Of a stretch of DNA of 64,000 bases, positions 56,101 through 63,918 are shown piece after piece (the stretch's first letter is position 1; each line of letters opens with the position of its first letter). Made by a program: the position numbers and the translations under genes. This stretch comes from JAKVBK01 sp022447275 (lineage in GTDB: Bacteria > Pseudomonadota > Alphaproteobacteria > Rhodobacterales > Rhodobacteraceae). The notes beneath the pieces were generated by a model that was given only the letters and a program-made list of their open reading frames with translations, was not told the origin of the DNA and made no database searches. The stretch covers positions 1,488,001-1,552,000 of the forward strand of contig CP138932.1 in assembly GCA_047125605.1 (NCBI GenBank), in the 5' to 3' direction.

Positions 56101-56400
56101 TACTTTGCCCTGCCCGACGAGCCCGAATGGGAAAACCACCCCTTCACCCTGCGCCTGATGGACGGGCGCGAGATCGAAGTGGCCGCCGACCAGGAGGCCG
56201 CCGATGCTCTGATCGAAGCCGGCATTCCAGTCGATGTGAAATGCGGGGACGGCCTGTGCGGGGTGTGCAAATGCGGTGTGCGCAGCGGAGACGTCGAGCA
56301 CCGCGATTATGTGCTCAGCGCAGGCGAGCGACAGACGGCGATGATCCTGTGCCGGTCGCGCGCAGCAGAACAGGGCGGCCTGCTGGAACTGGAACTCTAG
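53191..56400 (+). CDS. rdhA: Self-sufficient reductive dehalogenase (RdhA fused to NAD(P)H-flavin/2Fe-2S reductase)
   Basis: 1069 residues from the ATG at 53191 (GAGGAG upstream). Residues about 1-330 form an N-terminal domain, 330-700 the cobalamin-dependent RdhA core. Cluster 1 is C557-x2-C560-x2-C563-x3-C567-P and cluster 2 is C593-x12-C606-x2-C609-x3-C613-P. Y425 in WTWYSHD is a candidate catalytic Tyr by position. The C-terminal third is a phthalate-dioxygenase-type reductase: flavin site R803-Q-Y-S, nucleotide site GGGIG at 866-870, and plant-type 2Fe-2S ligands C1018, C1023, C1026 and C1054. There is no Tat signal and no rdhB, so it is a cytoplasmic, catabolic enzyme like BhbA of Comamonas, fed directly by NAD(P)H. 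It probably removes Br or Cl from (hydroxy)aromatics. Confidence 0.93.
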   Translation: MGTRFFSDAKRPVHKGPYPLERLLRTQKAPALETLPPFQAVPFTRAAQPESIVNAMSDYMATMDAIRDGLVNKTRAEIPDDPRERANHLKGFGYFSDASMVGIGPMSDALCLTEPLRNPDIDRLARDLRTRQTKTLASGIDMIMADLKDSMEAPPSGIGGHSHVYVVLYEMPRPIRPNESGCDWIHDAEAQRASLRAAETAVVLANYIRLLGWDAKAHTAASSDIDLTRAAVAAGLCRIVDGQAVAPWLGPRFGLAAITTTLEMGHDRPLAAHQPWSAEQGPGWWLGIGHAKSALNRDPFARRAFADGPHPFETLKRVDRPTTYIDEARVARVPKRTDMFARAQFGDMGKPLQDGAKGGHYARKAAPSAAQRRMLGAFVLLQDGTPDNGPRPTDAAENALAIKAASYWLGVDAVGISRCPEWTWYSHDATGAVLEPPHDQAISMIIDQGYETMEGASGDDWISVAQSMRAYLRFSLLGGVIARQIRNLGYSAKAHTVIDGEVLQPPLLLLSGLGEVSRIGEVILNPFLGPRLKSGVVTTDMPLAHDKPIDFGMQTFCESCNKCARECPSGAITAGPKLMFNGYEIWKSDSQKCTSYRITTAGGAMCGRCMKTCPWNLEGLFAERPFRWAAMHVPKAAPVLARLDDMVGNGGLNPIKKWWWDLEICEDGGYRPTRHPVNARDLQKDLDLRYEDQTLAVYPAPLAPHPHPYPFPMDREAGIEAYRAMLPADEYRRRIDQGETGPWDHRYTGDSDTSPVLRLVISKAEQMADGLTKYEFRDPDGAELPAWTAGAHLDVVVAPEYLRQYSMSGDPSDRSVYQIGVLREDSGRGGSALLHRIFNEGRRVFVSHPINHFPLAPDARRTLLFGGGIGVTPMIAMAHTLHAQGADFALHYCVSTRDSAGFLPDLANVPWADKVQLHVSSEGTRADLPALIGAYAEGSHVYTCGPERFMEGVMDAATANGFPEEARHLEYFALPDEPEWENHPFTLRLMDGREIEVAADQEAADALIEAGIPVDVKCGDGLCGVCKCGVRSGDVEHRDYVLSAGERQTAMILCRSRAAEQGGLLELEL

Positions 56401-56727
56401 CCACTTGTGCCATCCGGCGGCGCACAGGCTTCCGTTCTGCGGACCGCCGAAATAAAAAAACGCCCCCGAGCGAACCGACGCATTCAGTTTCTCAGGACAT
56501 GGCGACCAAGGTTCAGGTCGTTATGAGAAGTGAAAGATAGGCTTAGCTTTTGGAGACCATAAGTTGAGCTGGGCTCCGTCACGGAGCGTGGCGGAGCCTT
56601 CAATCGTAGTTTTCACATAGGTGTGGCTGGGATGCAGACGTTCGCCGCAGAGTAGCCAACGTCTGGAATGCGGACGAAGCGGAAATTTTTTAATTGGAAT
56701 GGAATGTCTGCTGCTCGAAATCCCCGC
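56401..56727. other. Non-coding gap of about 330 bases after rdhA
   Basis: No coding frame with family resemblance is seen on either strand. A short hairpin (GCTCCG-TCA-CGGAGC near 56574-56588) and a seven-A run (56455-56461) are present, but no clear terminator for rdhA. Confidence 0.5.
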
Positions 56728-57324
56728 TTAGGCTGCAAGTGCGATTTTGAACTCCAACGTCTCATGTCCACCAAGTGCCGTGTCGGCTATGTAGGTTCTT
56801 ACTAGTGTGCCGCCTGCCTTTTCGATGACCCGCACTGACGCGGGATTGTCCGGGCTGGTCGTAATTTCAACGTACTTCAGCCCAACGGCTTTAGCCTCTG
56901 GAAGAATTGCGACAAGTGCGGCAGACGCCAACCCTTCTCCCTGTCGCCACGGAACAACAGCTTATCCGATGTGACCTGAGCAGGTGGGCGGCAGCTCTTC
57001 TGTACCCGGTTTCCAGCGTAGACCTATGTGCCCACAAAATTCGCCGTCCCAAATCCATCTACGGATACTTGGCAGGCGGGGCACTTTTGAGCCGTCTGGA
57101 AGCGTAACTGGACCGGCTTCTGCTGTAGGGTCATCAAGGTTTGAAACAAATGTTGCAGCATCTCTTTCGATGCTTTCAATCTGCTCTTGAGCGGCCTCTG
57201 ACCGCAAATTGTCTGGCGACCAGCCCATTCGCAGAGCAGAGACGTAGTCGGAAATGTGATCGATGCTCGGTCTAAGCAATCTCATTTTGTCGGCCTCAGG
57301 CGGAAGTTCCGTGTAACCGGACAT
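56728..57324 (-). pseudogene. GNAT N-acetyltransferase broken by one in-frame stop codon
   Basis: Two fragments lie in the same reading frame: residues 1-120 (MRLLRPSIDHISDYVSALRM to CSGHIG) and a C-terminal part (VVPWRQGEGLASAALVAIL, TTSPDNPASVRVIEKAGGTL). A TAA at window bases 56962-56964 separates them; the GNAT pattern GHIGYxVxPxxRGxG expects a Tyr codon exactly there, so a TAT or TAC has mutated to TAA. Joined, they give a complete 198-residue acetyltransferase with the acetyl-CoA loop R/Q-x-x-G-x-G/A. No frameshift is present. Recent inactivation, read-through or a sequence error are all possible. Confidence 0.82.
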
Positions 57325-57667
57325 TCATTCAGAGCGCAGCATAGGTCAAGTTGGGCTCGAAGCGGTCATTCGCTGCGACAACCTCAAACGTCAGCTAGTC
57401 ATCGTTCGCGATATCGGCGTGGTTTGATGGGCTTGCGGCATAAACACTGACGATACTGGCCAACACCGTAGAAGAAGCGCACCTGACACGGAGCACCCGT
57501 CAGGGAAAATCTTCCCTAAAAATCAGTCCGTATCGCCTCGACACTTTGTCACAGAAAACAAAAACCTACCGCGAAAAGTCCGCGGTAGGTGTGTGGTGTA
57601 TGTCCCGAGAACCTGAATGCGTCGAGCGAACTCAGGGGCGGTTTTGAGTTATTTCAGGTCAGAGCGT
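57325..57667. other. Non-coding gap of about 340 bases before the cox operon end
   Basis: Contains the terminator of the leftward molybdenum hydroxylase operon (57559-57590) and the promoter region of the GNAT pseudogene. No coding frame or RNA gene was recognised. Confidence 0.55.
57552..57590 (-). terminator. Intrinsic terminator of the coxG-S-L-M operon
   Basis: On the minus strand a perfect 10-bp stem (ACCTACCGCG with CGCGGTAGGT; window 57581-57590 and 57564-57573) with a 7-base loop is followed by a run rich in T (TTTTTGTTTT). It lies 78 bases beyond the stop of the FAD subunit gene. Confidence 0.88.
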
Positions 57668-58459
57668 TTAGCTGGCTGCTTCAACAGCCCGCTTGGTCAT
57701 GACCTTAACGAGATGGGCCCGGTACTCCTTGGAGGCGTGCAGGTCCGCAATCATCCCGTCAGCCGCAACGGACAAGCCGTCCACCGCATCCGCAGAGAAG
57801 TTGGCAGACAGCGCTTCCTCGGCTTCGGTCCAGCGGAAGACGCCCTCTTCAGACGCGCCGGTGACAGCCACCCGCACGCCATCGGCGTATTTCGCAACAA
57901 AGACAGCCGTCAGAGCAAAGCGCGAGGCAGGCTGCAGGAACTTCTGATAGCTGGACGCCTCTGGCACCGGGAAGCGCACCTCGGTGATGATTTCTCCTTC
58001 CTCAAGGGCCGTTGCAAACATGCCCTGGAAGTAATCATCAGCCGCGATTTCCCGGCTGTTGGTGACGATCGTGGCACCGGTGCCCAGCGCACCGGCCGGA
58101 TAGCAGGCTGCCGGATCGTTGTTGGCCAGCGAGCCGCCAACCGTGCCCCGGTTGCGGACCATCGGATCCCCGATCTGGCTTGCCAGACCTGCAAGGCCGG
58201 GAAAGCTGGCGGCAGCTTCAGCCGCGACAGTGGCGTGGGTGGTGGCCCCGCCGACGCAGACCGCGCCGTCATCGCCAATGCAGACGCCCTGCATTTCGGG
58301 AATACCGGTGAGGGACACCAGCGTATCAGGCGCAGCGAGGCGCTGTTTCATCGTCGGAAGCAGGGTTTGCCCTCCCGAGAGGGCCTGCGCTTCGTCACCG
58401 GCCAGCGCAGCGGCGGCGTCGGCGATGGTCGAGGGTTTTACGAACTCGAAATTGTGCAT
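57668..58459 (-). CDS. coxM: Molybdenum hydroxylase FAD subunit (CoxM/CutM family)
   Basis: 263 residues from an ATG with GGAGA upstream; a longer in-frame extension lacks a ribosome site. FAD-binding motifs are LSGGQTLLPTMKQRL and the block AGLASQIGDPMVRNRGTVGG followed by SLANNDPAACYPAGAL. The protein passes electrons from the 2Fe-2S subunit to FAD and on to an acceptor. It lies 108 bases after the large-subunit gene, and a terminator follows it. The usual order is M-S-L; here it is last. Confidence 0.9.
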   Translation of the reverse strand: MHNFEFVKPSTIADAAAALAGDEAQALSGGQTLLPTMKQRLAAPDTLVSLTGIPEMQGVCIGDDGAVCVGGATTHATVAAEAAASFPGLAGLASQIGDPMVRNRGTVGGSLANNDPAACYPAGALGTGATIVTNSREIAADDYFQGMFATALEEGEIITEVRFPVPEASSYQKFLQPASRFALTAVFVAKYADGVRVAVTGASEEGVFRWTEAEEALSANFSADAVDGLSVAADGMIADLHASKEYRAHLVKVMTKRAVEAAS

Positions 58460-58567
58460 TTTCAGTTTCTCCGGATCTACGCCTTGCGTGTCTTGCGGCA
58501 AGACGGGTTCCATAGTTTCGGAAGCCGGGGCGAGCGCGCCAAGCGGCCCGCCCCGGCAGATCCTTCA

Positions 58568-60934
58568 TCAGCCGTTCATGGCGCTCCAGACGCGCGAGGG
58601 CGTCAGGGGCATGTCGATATGCGGCACGTTGTGGCCACCGCGATGCAGCGCATCGAGCACGGCGTTCACGACTGCCGGGGGCGACCCGATCGCACCGGCT
58701 TCACCGCAGCCCTTCACACCCAGCGGGTTGTGGGTACAGGGCGTGACGCAGGAGTGATCCACCGTCATGAACGGAATGTCGTCCGCGCGCGGCATGGTGT
58801 AATCCATGAAGGACGCTGACAGCAGCTGGCCATTCTCATCGTAAGAACAGTTCTCCAGCAGCGCCTGGCCGATGCCTTGCACGATGCCACCATGGACCTG
58901 ACCGGCAACGATCATCGGGTTGACCACGTTGCCGAAATCATCTGCCGCGGTGAAGTTCAACACATCCACCTTGCCGGTGTCTGGGTCCACTTCAACCTCG
59001 CAGATATAGGCCCCTGCGGGATAGGTGAAGTTGGCCGGATCATAGAACGCGGTCTCTTCGAGGCCGGGCTCAAGATCTTCCAGCGGGTAGTTATGGGGCA
59101 CATATGCTGTCAGTGCCACATCTCCCCAAGCGATCGATTTGTCGGTGCCGGCCACAGAGAATGTGCCGTCCTTCAACTCGATATCGCCCTCGGCAGCTTC
59201 CATCAGGTGGGCCGCGATCTTCTTGGCCTTGTTGATGATCTTCTCGGTCGCCCGCACGATGGCAGAGCCACCGACCGCGAGGGAACGGGAGCCATAGGTG
59301 CCCATGCCCATCGGCGTGTTGGCCGTGTCGCCATGGACGATTTCGACCATGCTTTCATCGATGCCAATCATCTCGGCTACGACCTGCGGGAACGTTGTCT
59401 CGTGCCCTTGGCCGTGGCTGTGCGAGCCTGTCATGACCACGAGGCCGCCGGTGGCGTTCACACGCACAGTGGCGGATTCGTAGAGACCGGCACGGGCGCC
59501 CAACTGCCCCACGAGGGCCGAAGGTGCGATACCGCAGGCTTCGATGAAATGCGCAACGCCAAGGCCGCGCAGCTTGCCATTTGCAGCCGATGCAGCAGCG
59601 CGGGCATCAAAGCCGGCCACATCCGCAAGATCCGCACCTTTGGCGAGCGTGGCGTGGTAGTCGCCCGTGTCATACTCCACGGCCACCGGGGTGGCGTAGG
59701 GGAACATGTCCTTCGAGATGAAGTTCTGGTTGCGCAGATCGATGGGAGACACACCCAACTCACGCGCGGCCATGTCGACGATCCGCTCCAGCTGGAAGGT
59801 TGCCTCGGGGCGTCCGGCCCCGCGATAGGCATCCACTGGCACCGTCGTGGTAAAGATCGACTTCACGTTCACCTGCACAACCGGCGTCTTGTAGTTGCCG
59901 GCCATCAGTGTGCCGTGCAGATAGGTTGGGATCGACGGGGCGAAGGTGGACAGGTACGCGCCCATGTTGGCCAGCGTATCGGTCCGAATGCCGATAAAGT
60001 TGTTATCAGCATCCAATGCCAGTTCCATCTTCGTGATGTGATCCCGACCATGGGCATCTGACATGAAGGCTTCAGAGCGCGAGGATGTCCACTTGACCGG
60101 ACGCCCACACAGTTTGGCGGCCAATGTACAGGCTGCCTCTTCCGCATAGTGATAGATTTTGGCGCCAAAGCCACCGCCCACATCCGGGGCAACCACACGC
60201 AGCTTGTGCTCGGGGATGCCCAGCACGAACGCGCCCATGAGCAGGCGGATCACATGCGGGTTTTGGGAGGTGGTGTAGAGCGTGCTTTCGTCATTGTGAG
60301 AGGTGTAATCACCCACAGCGACGCGCGGCTCCATCGGGTTGGCGACAAGGCGGTTGTTCACCAGTTCGAGCGTGGTGACGTGTGCCGCCTTCGAAAAGGC
60401 TTCTTCCACGGCCGCATCGTCAGAGCCGAAGGTCCAGTCGTAGCAGAGGTTGTCGTCAAACTCATCATGGACTTTTGTTGCTCCCGCATCGAGCGCGGTC
60501 GACATGTCGACCACCGCGGGCAGTTCCGTGATGTCCACATTGATGGCTTCGGCCGCGTCGCGCGCCTGCTCCAGCGTGTCGGCAATGATCATCGCGATCG
60601 GATCACCCACATGGCGCACCTTGCCCTCGGCGAGGATCGGGTGCTTGGGCTCCTTCATGGGCTGACCATGGCGGTCCGTGACGCACCAGCCGCAGGGAAT
60701 ACCACCGGCGGCTTCGAAATCAGCGGCTGTCAGAATGCTGACAACGCCATCCATACCGGCCGCGGCTGCGGTGTCGATGCTGTTGATTATGCCATGAGCC
60801 ACATCAGAGCGCAGGAAGTAGGCATGTGCCTGTCCAGCGATGTTGATGTCGTCTGTGTACCGGCCTTTACCGGTCAAAAAGCGTAGGTCTTCACGGCGCT
60901 TAGGTGCTGCGCCAATTCCGTTGTCCTTGGGCAT
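58568..60934 (-). CDS. coxL: Molybdenum hydroxylase large subunit, form II CoxL type
   Basis: 788 residues of the xanthine oxidase superfamily. The active-site loop AYRGAGR at residues 369-375 is the form II signature; true CO dehydrogenase (form I) has AYxCSFR. Other blocks are RREDLRFLTGKGRYTDDINI, VVAPDVGGGFGAKIYHYAEE, GSHSHGQGHETTFPQVVAEM and GCGEAGAIGSPPAVVNAV with the catalytic Glu. It binds the Mo-cytosine dinucleotide cofactor. Substrate is probably an aldehyde or N-heteroaromatic rather than CO. No coxD/E/F maturation genes are in the window. Confidence 0.92.
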   Translation of the reverse strand: MPKDNGIGAAPKRREDLRFLTGKGRYTDDINIAGQAHAYFLRSDVAHGIINSIDTAAAAGMDGVVSILTAADFEAAGGIPCGWCVTDRHGQPMKEPKHPILAEGKVRHVGDPIAMIIADTLEQARDAAEAINVDITELPAVVDMSTALDAGATKVHDEFDDNLCYDWTFGSDDAAVEEAFSKAAHVTTLELVNNRLVANPMEPRVAVGDYTSHNDESTLYTTSQNPHVIRLLMGAFVLGIPEHKLRVVAPDVGGGFGAKIYHYAEEAACTLAAKLCGRPVKWTSSRSEAFMSDAHGRDHITKMELALDADNNFIGIRTDTLANMGAYLSTFAPSIPTYLHGTLMAGNYKTPVVQVNVKSIFTTTVPVDAYRGAGRPEATFQLERIVDMAARELGVSPIDLRNQNFISKDMFPYATPVAVEYDTGDYHATLAKGADLADVAGFDARAAASAANGKLRGLGVAHFIEACGIAPSALVGQLGARAGLYESATVRVNATGGLVVMTGSHSHGQGHETTFPQVVAEMIGIDESMVEIVHGDTANTPMGMGTYGSRSLAVGGSAIVRATEKIINKAKKIAAHLMEAAEGDIELKDGTFSVAGTDKSIAWGDVALTAYVPHNYPLEDLEPGLEETAFYDPANFTYPAGAYICEVEVDPDTGKVDVLNFTAADDFGNVVNPMIVAGQVHGGIVQGIGQALLENCSYDENGQLLSASFMDYTMPRADDIPFMTVDHSCVTPCTHNPLGVKGCGEAGAIGSPPAVVNAVLDALHRGGHNVPHIDMPLTPSRVWSAMNG

Positions 60935-61010
60935 GATATCCTCCCGAAATCATTCACGTGCATGGGCATACTCTGTGCGCATGCCCTGCTAGCTTGCCTT
61001 GGGTCTTCTC

Positions 61011-61505
61011 TTATTCGGCGGCGATTGCTCCACCGCTTTCGTCGAGCTGGCCGGACGCGGCCAAAACGGATTTCACAATGTTGTGGTACCCGGTGCAGCG
61101 GCAGATATTGCCTTCCAGGTAATGCCGGATCTCGGCTTCGCTGGGCTTGGGGTTTTCTTTCAGCAGGGCTGCTGCAGACATCACCATGCCGGGTGTGCAG
61201 AAACCGCACTGAAGGCCATGATGCTCTTGGAATGCAGCCTGAATGACAGACAGCGAGCCGTCGGCGTTGGCCATGCCCTCAATCGTTGTCACGTCGGCTC
61301 CGGCAGCATCAGCGGCCAGCATGGTGCAGGATTTCACGGCAACACCGTCCACATGAACGACGCAGGCGCCGCATTGCGACGTATCGCAGCCCACATGGGT
61401 TCCCGTCAGGCGCAACTCTTCGCGCAGGAAAGACGACAAGAGCGTGCGGCCCTCCGCATCCCCCTTGACGGATTTCCCGTTCACTTTCATCTCGATTTCA
61501 GACAT
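61011..61505 (-). CDS. coxS: Molybdenum hydroxylase 2Fe-2S subunit (CoxS family)
   Basis: 164 residues with both 2Fe-2S sites. The N-terminal ferredoxin-like cluster is in GCDTSQCGACVVHVDG with a fourth Cys in KSCTML. The C-terminal cluster is in CGFCTPGMVMSAAAL and GNICRCTGYHNIV. It relays electrons from the molybdenum centre to FAD. The gene is 89 bases after coxG and 76 bases before coxL. The N-terminal MSEIEMKVNGKSVKG and length are standard. Confidence 0.93.
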   Translation of the reverse strand: MSEIEMKVNGKSVKGDAEGRTLLSSFLREELRLTGTHVGCDTSQCGACVVHVDGVAVKSCTMLAADAAGADVTTIEGMANADGSLSVIQAAFQEHHGLQCGFCTPGMVMSAAALLKENPKPSEAEIRHYLEGNICRCTGYHNIVKSVLAASGQLDESGGAIAAE

Positions 61506-61594
61506 GTTCTCTCTCCCTTGAGTGCCCTTTTACAGGCCTGTCTTGGTCGGCGCCGCGCTCCGTCAACGAGCGCGACGCTGTGCTTCCTAGTGAC

Positions 61595-62116
61595 TTAGCC
61601 GCGCAGGCGACCAAACCAACCCTTCTTCTCCTCACCACCGTCGGTGGAATCCTCTCCAGTCTGTTCGGCTTCTTCTGGCCCTTCAACTGTTATCTGGAAT
61701 TTCTCAAAAAACTGGTCCGCCATTTTCTTGGCAAAGCCATCAATAATGCGGCTACCCAACTGCGCGAGCTTGCCGCCCACCTTGGCTTCGACCTCGTAGG
61801 AAAGCTCTGTGCCGCCTTCGACGGCCGTCATGGTGACGTTGGCGCCCCCTTTTGCGAAACCCGCAGCGCCGCCCTTGCCTTCACCCGAAATGGTCAGGCT
61901 CTCGGGCTCCACCCGGTCAGACACTTCCACGGCACCTTTGAAGGTGGCCTTCACAGGCCCCACCTTCTGCACCACTGTGGCCTCAAAGCCTTCATCGGCT
62001 GATCCACTGATCTCCTGACAGCCTGGGATGCACGCTTTCAGCACCTCCGGGTCAAGAATGGCAGCCCAGACCGTAGCTTGATCTGCGGCGATTGTTCGGG
62101 TCCCTGACATTTGCAT
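61595..62116 (-). CDS. coxG: CoxG-like SRPBCC family protein
   Basis: 173 residues from the ATG at 62116 (AAGGA upstream). The fold is shown by ADQATVWAAILDPEVLKACIPG, typical of CoxG/carbon monoxide dehydrogenase subunit G, and VEGGTELSYEVEAKVGGKLAQ with LGSRIIDGFAKKMADQFFE. CoxG is thought to bring its partner enzyme to the membrane through a helix at the C-terminus; here the tail is acidic and ends KKGWFGRLRG, a short basic/hydrophobic end. It is the first gene of the operon, whereas it is usually last. Confidence 0.88.
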   Translation of the reverse strand: MQMSGTRTIAADQATVWAAILDPEVLKACIPGCQEISGSADEGFEATVVQKVGPVKATFKGAVEVSDRVEPESLTISGEGKGGAAGFAKGGANVTMTAVEGGTELSYEVEAKVGGKLAQLGSRIIDGFAKKMADQFFEKFQITVEGPEEAEQTGEDSTDGGEEKKGWFGRLRG

Positions 62117-62701
62117 GGTCAGTGCAGTCCTTAATTCACGGTCGCATTCATCCAGAGCACATCTGCGCCCTTCATTGACGACCAAAGTCCTATTGCGCGA
62201 TCCGAAGGATGGTTTCGGACCACATTACGTGGTTGGGGACTTGAACCGGCGCGATGTCAGCATCACCCCGGGGGAGAAAAGGCAAGTCTTGAACGTCCAT
62301 ACTCGCGGCAAATTGGCTGCCGTCAAGCACGTAGCTCAATGCACCACGAACAGGATAACTAGACTTGTGGCTGGAAAGTGAAGAGCCAAATTGCCCCACC
62401 CTTCCTTCACAGCGCTTTGGGGCGCTCTGCTGCACTCAACGCATTTTTCCATTTCGACGCCTGCAGCAGGCCAGCAAACCTCTGACAGCATTTAAGAACA
62501 CTTTGTTTTTAAGAGTGTTTGGCTTGGGCAAATCTGAGGGAAACTGCCGTTTTTTTGAGACGCGGAGACCTACAATTCGACAATCCCTGCCAGTTTTTTG
62601 AGAAAATTGCTTGCGGCCCACCGCATTGCCGCCGTTAACTGACGCCTGACATGTGCCCGCCAGAGGCGCAGAACCACACCACAGGGAAACAAGGAAAGCG
62701 T
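62117..62701. other. Divergent control region between coxG and the ABC ATPase (about 585 bases)
   Basis: No convincing coding frame. The stretch 62490-62620 is richer in A/T than its surroundings and holds an inverted repeat AACACT/AGTGTT (62497-62502 and 62514-62519). The promoters of both flanking operons should lie here. An ATG at 62651 is in frame with the ATPase but has no ribosome site. Confidence 0.5.
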
Positions 62702-63802
62702 GTGCCCAAAGACGCAAGCCAATCCGCATTCGTAGAATTCCAGCGCGTTCAGAAAAGCTATGACGGGGAAACCCTCGTCGTGAAGGATCTGAACCTGTCC
62801 ATGCCCAAGGGCGAATTCCTGACCATGCTCGGGCCCTCAGGGTCTGGCAAAACCACCTGCCTGATGATGCTGGCCGGCTTCGAGACCGCCACCCATGGCG
62901 AAATTCTGCTGGACGGAAATCCCATCAACAATATCCCGCCGCACAAGCGGGGCATTGGAATGGTCTTCCAGAACTATGCGCTGTTCCCGCACATGACCAT
63001 TAATGAAAACCTCAGCTTCCCGCTGGAGGTGCGTAAGATCGGCAAGTCGACGCGCGAAGAGAAGGTGAAGCGCGCGCTCGACATGGTTGAGATGGGCGCC
63101 TTTGGGGGCCGCCGGCCAAGTCAGCTTTCGGGCGGGCAGCAGCAGCGGATTGCACTGGCCCGCGCACTGGTGTTTGAACCTGAACTGGTATTGATGGACG
63201 AACCGCTGGGCGCGTTGGACAAGCAATTGCGCGAAAAGATGCAGTTCGAAATCACCGATCTTGCACACCGCTTGGGCATCACCGTGGTCTATGTGACCCA
63301 TGACCAGACTGAAGCCCTGACCATGTCCGACAGGGTCGCGGTGTTCAACGATGGGCGCATCCAGCAATTGGCGCCGCCCGATCACCTCTATGAAGAGCCG
63401 GAAAACAGCTTCGTCGCTCAGTTCATTGGCGAAAACAACACGCTCGAAGGCGTTGTCGAAACCATCGACGGCGAGAGCTGTACGGTGCGGCTTGATGGCG
63501 GCGAAGTGATCGACGCCAAGCCCGTCAATGTCAGCCAGCCGGGCGAGCGCACCAAAGTGTCTATCCGCCCCGAACGCGTGGAATTCAACGCGGAACGCCT
63601 GCAAAAAGGGGCCCACACCCTGAAGGCCGAAGTGCTGGAATTCATCTACATGGGCGACATTTACCGCACGCGCCTGCGCGTTGCCGGAAACGAAGATTTC
63701 ATCGTCAAAACCCGCAACGCGCCGGATCAGCGCCGCCTGCAACCGGGCGAGCAGCTCGAAATCGGTTGGCTGCCCAGCGATTGCCGGGCTTTGGACGCAT
63801 AA
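62702..63802 (+). CDS. PotA-type ABC transporter ATPase (spermidine/putrescine or related)
   Basis: 366 residues from a GTG with AAGGAA 5 bases upstream; an in-frame ATG at 62651 would add 17 residues without a ribosome site. Walker A is GPSGSGKTT, the signature is LSGGQQQRIALARAL, Walker B is LVLMDEPLGALDKQLRE and the H-loop is YVTHDQTEALTMSDRV. A C-terminal TOBE domain (about 270-366) is typical of PotA and Fbp-type ATPases. With the binding protein gene that follows, it is the beginning of a polyamine-type importer. Confidence 0.9.
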   Translation: MPKDASQSAFVEFQRVQKSYDGETLVVKDLNLSMPKGEFLTMLGPSGSGKTTCLMMLAGFETATHGEILLDGNPINNIPPHKRGIGMVFQNYALFPHMTINENLSFPLEVRKIGKSTREEKVKRALDMVEMGAFGGRRPSQLSGGQQQRIALARALVFEPELVLMDEPLGALDKQLREKMQFEITDLAHRLGITVVYVTHDQTEALTMSDRVAVFNDGRIQQLAPPDHLYEEPENSFVAQFIGENNTLEGVVETIDGESCTVRLDGGEVIDAKPVNVSQPGERTKVSIRPERVEFNAERLQKGAHTLKAEVLEFIYMGDIYRTRLRVAGNEDFIVKTRNAPDQRRLQPGEQLEIGWLPSDCRALDA

Positions 63803-63918
63803 GCTTTCGAACGGCCGGCCTGCGGCTTTTGCGGGGCGGCAACACGGTGGTCGGACGGTCCCGTCGTCCGGATCACCTTGAACTTACAACACGGGAAAAC
63901 AACTGGGAGATGACCCTT

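Noticed and set aside
56728..57324. Frameshift in the GNAT gene
   Set aside because: The two fragments are in the same frame (their ends differ by a multiple of three); only a stop codon separates them.
57668..62116. Aerobic CO dehydrogenase
   Set aside because: The large subunit has AYRGAGR (form II) rather than AYxCSFR with the copper-binding Cys, and no coxD/E/F genes accompany it.
63852..63870. Attenuator between the ABC ATPase and the binding protein gene
   Set aside because: CGGACG/CGTCCG is a short 6-bp stem with no T run; it may be chance in GC-rich DNA.
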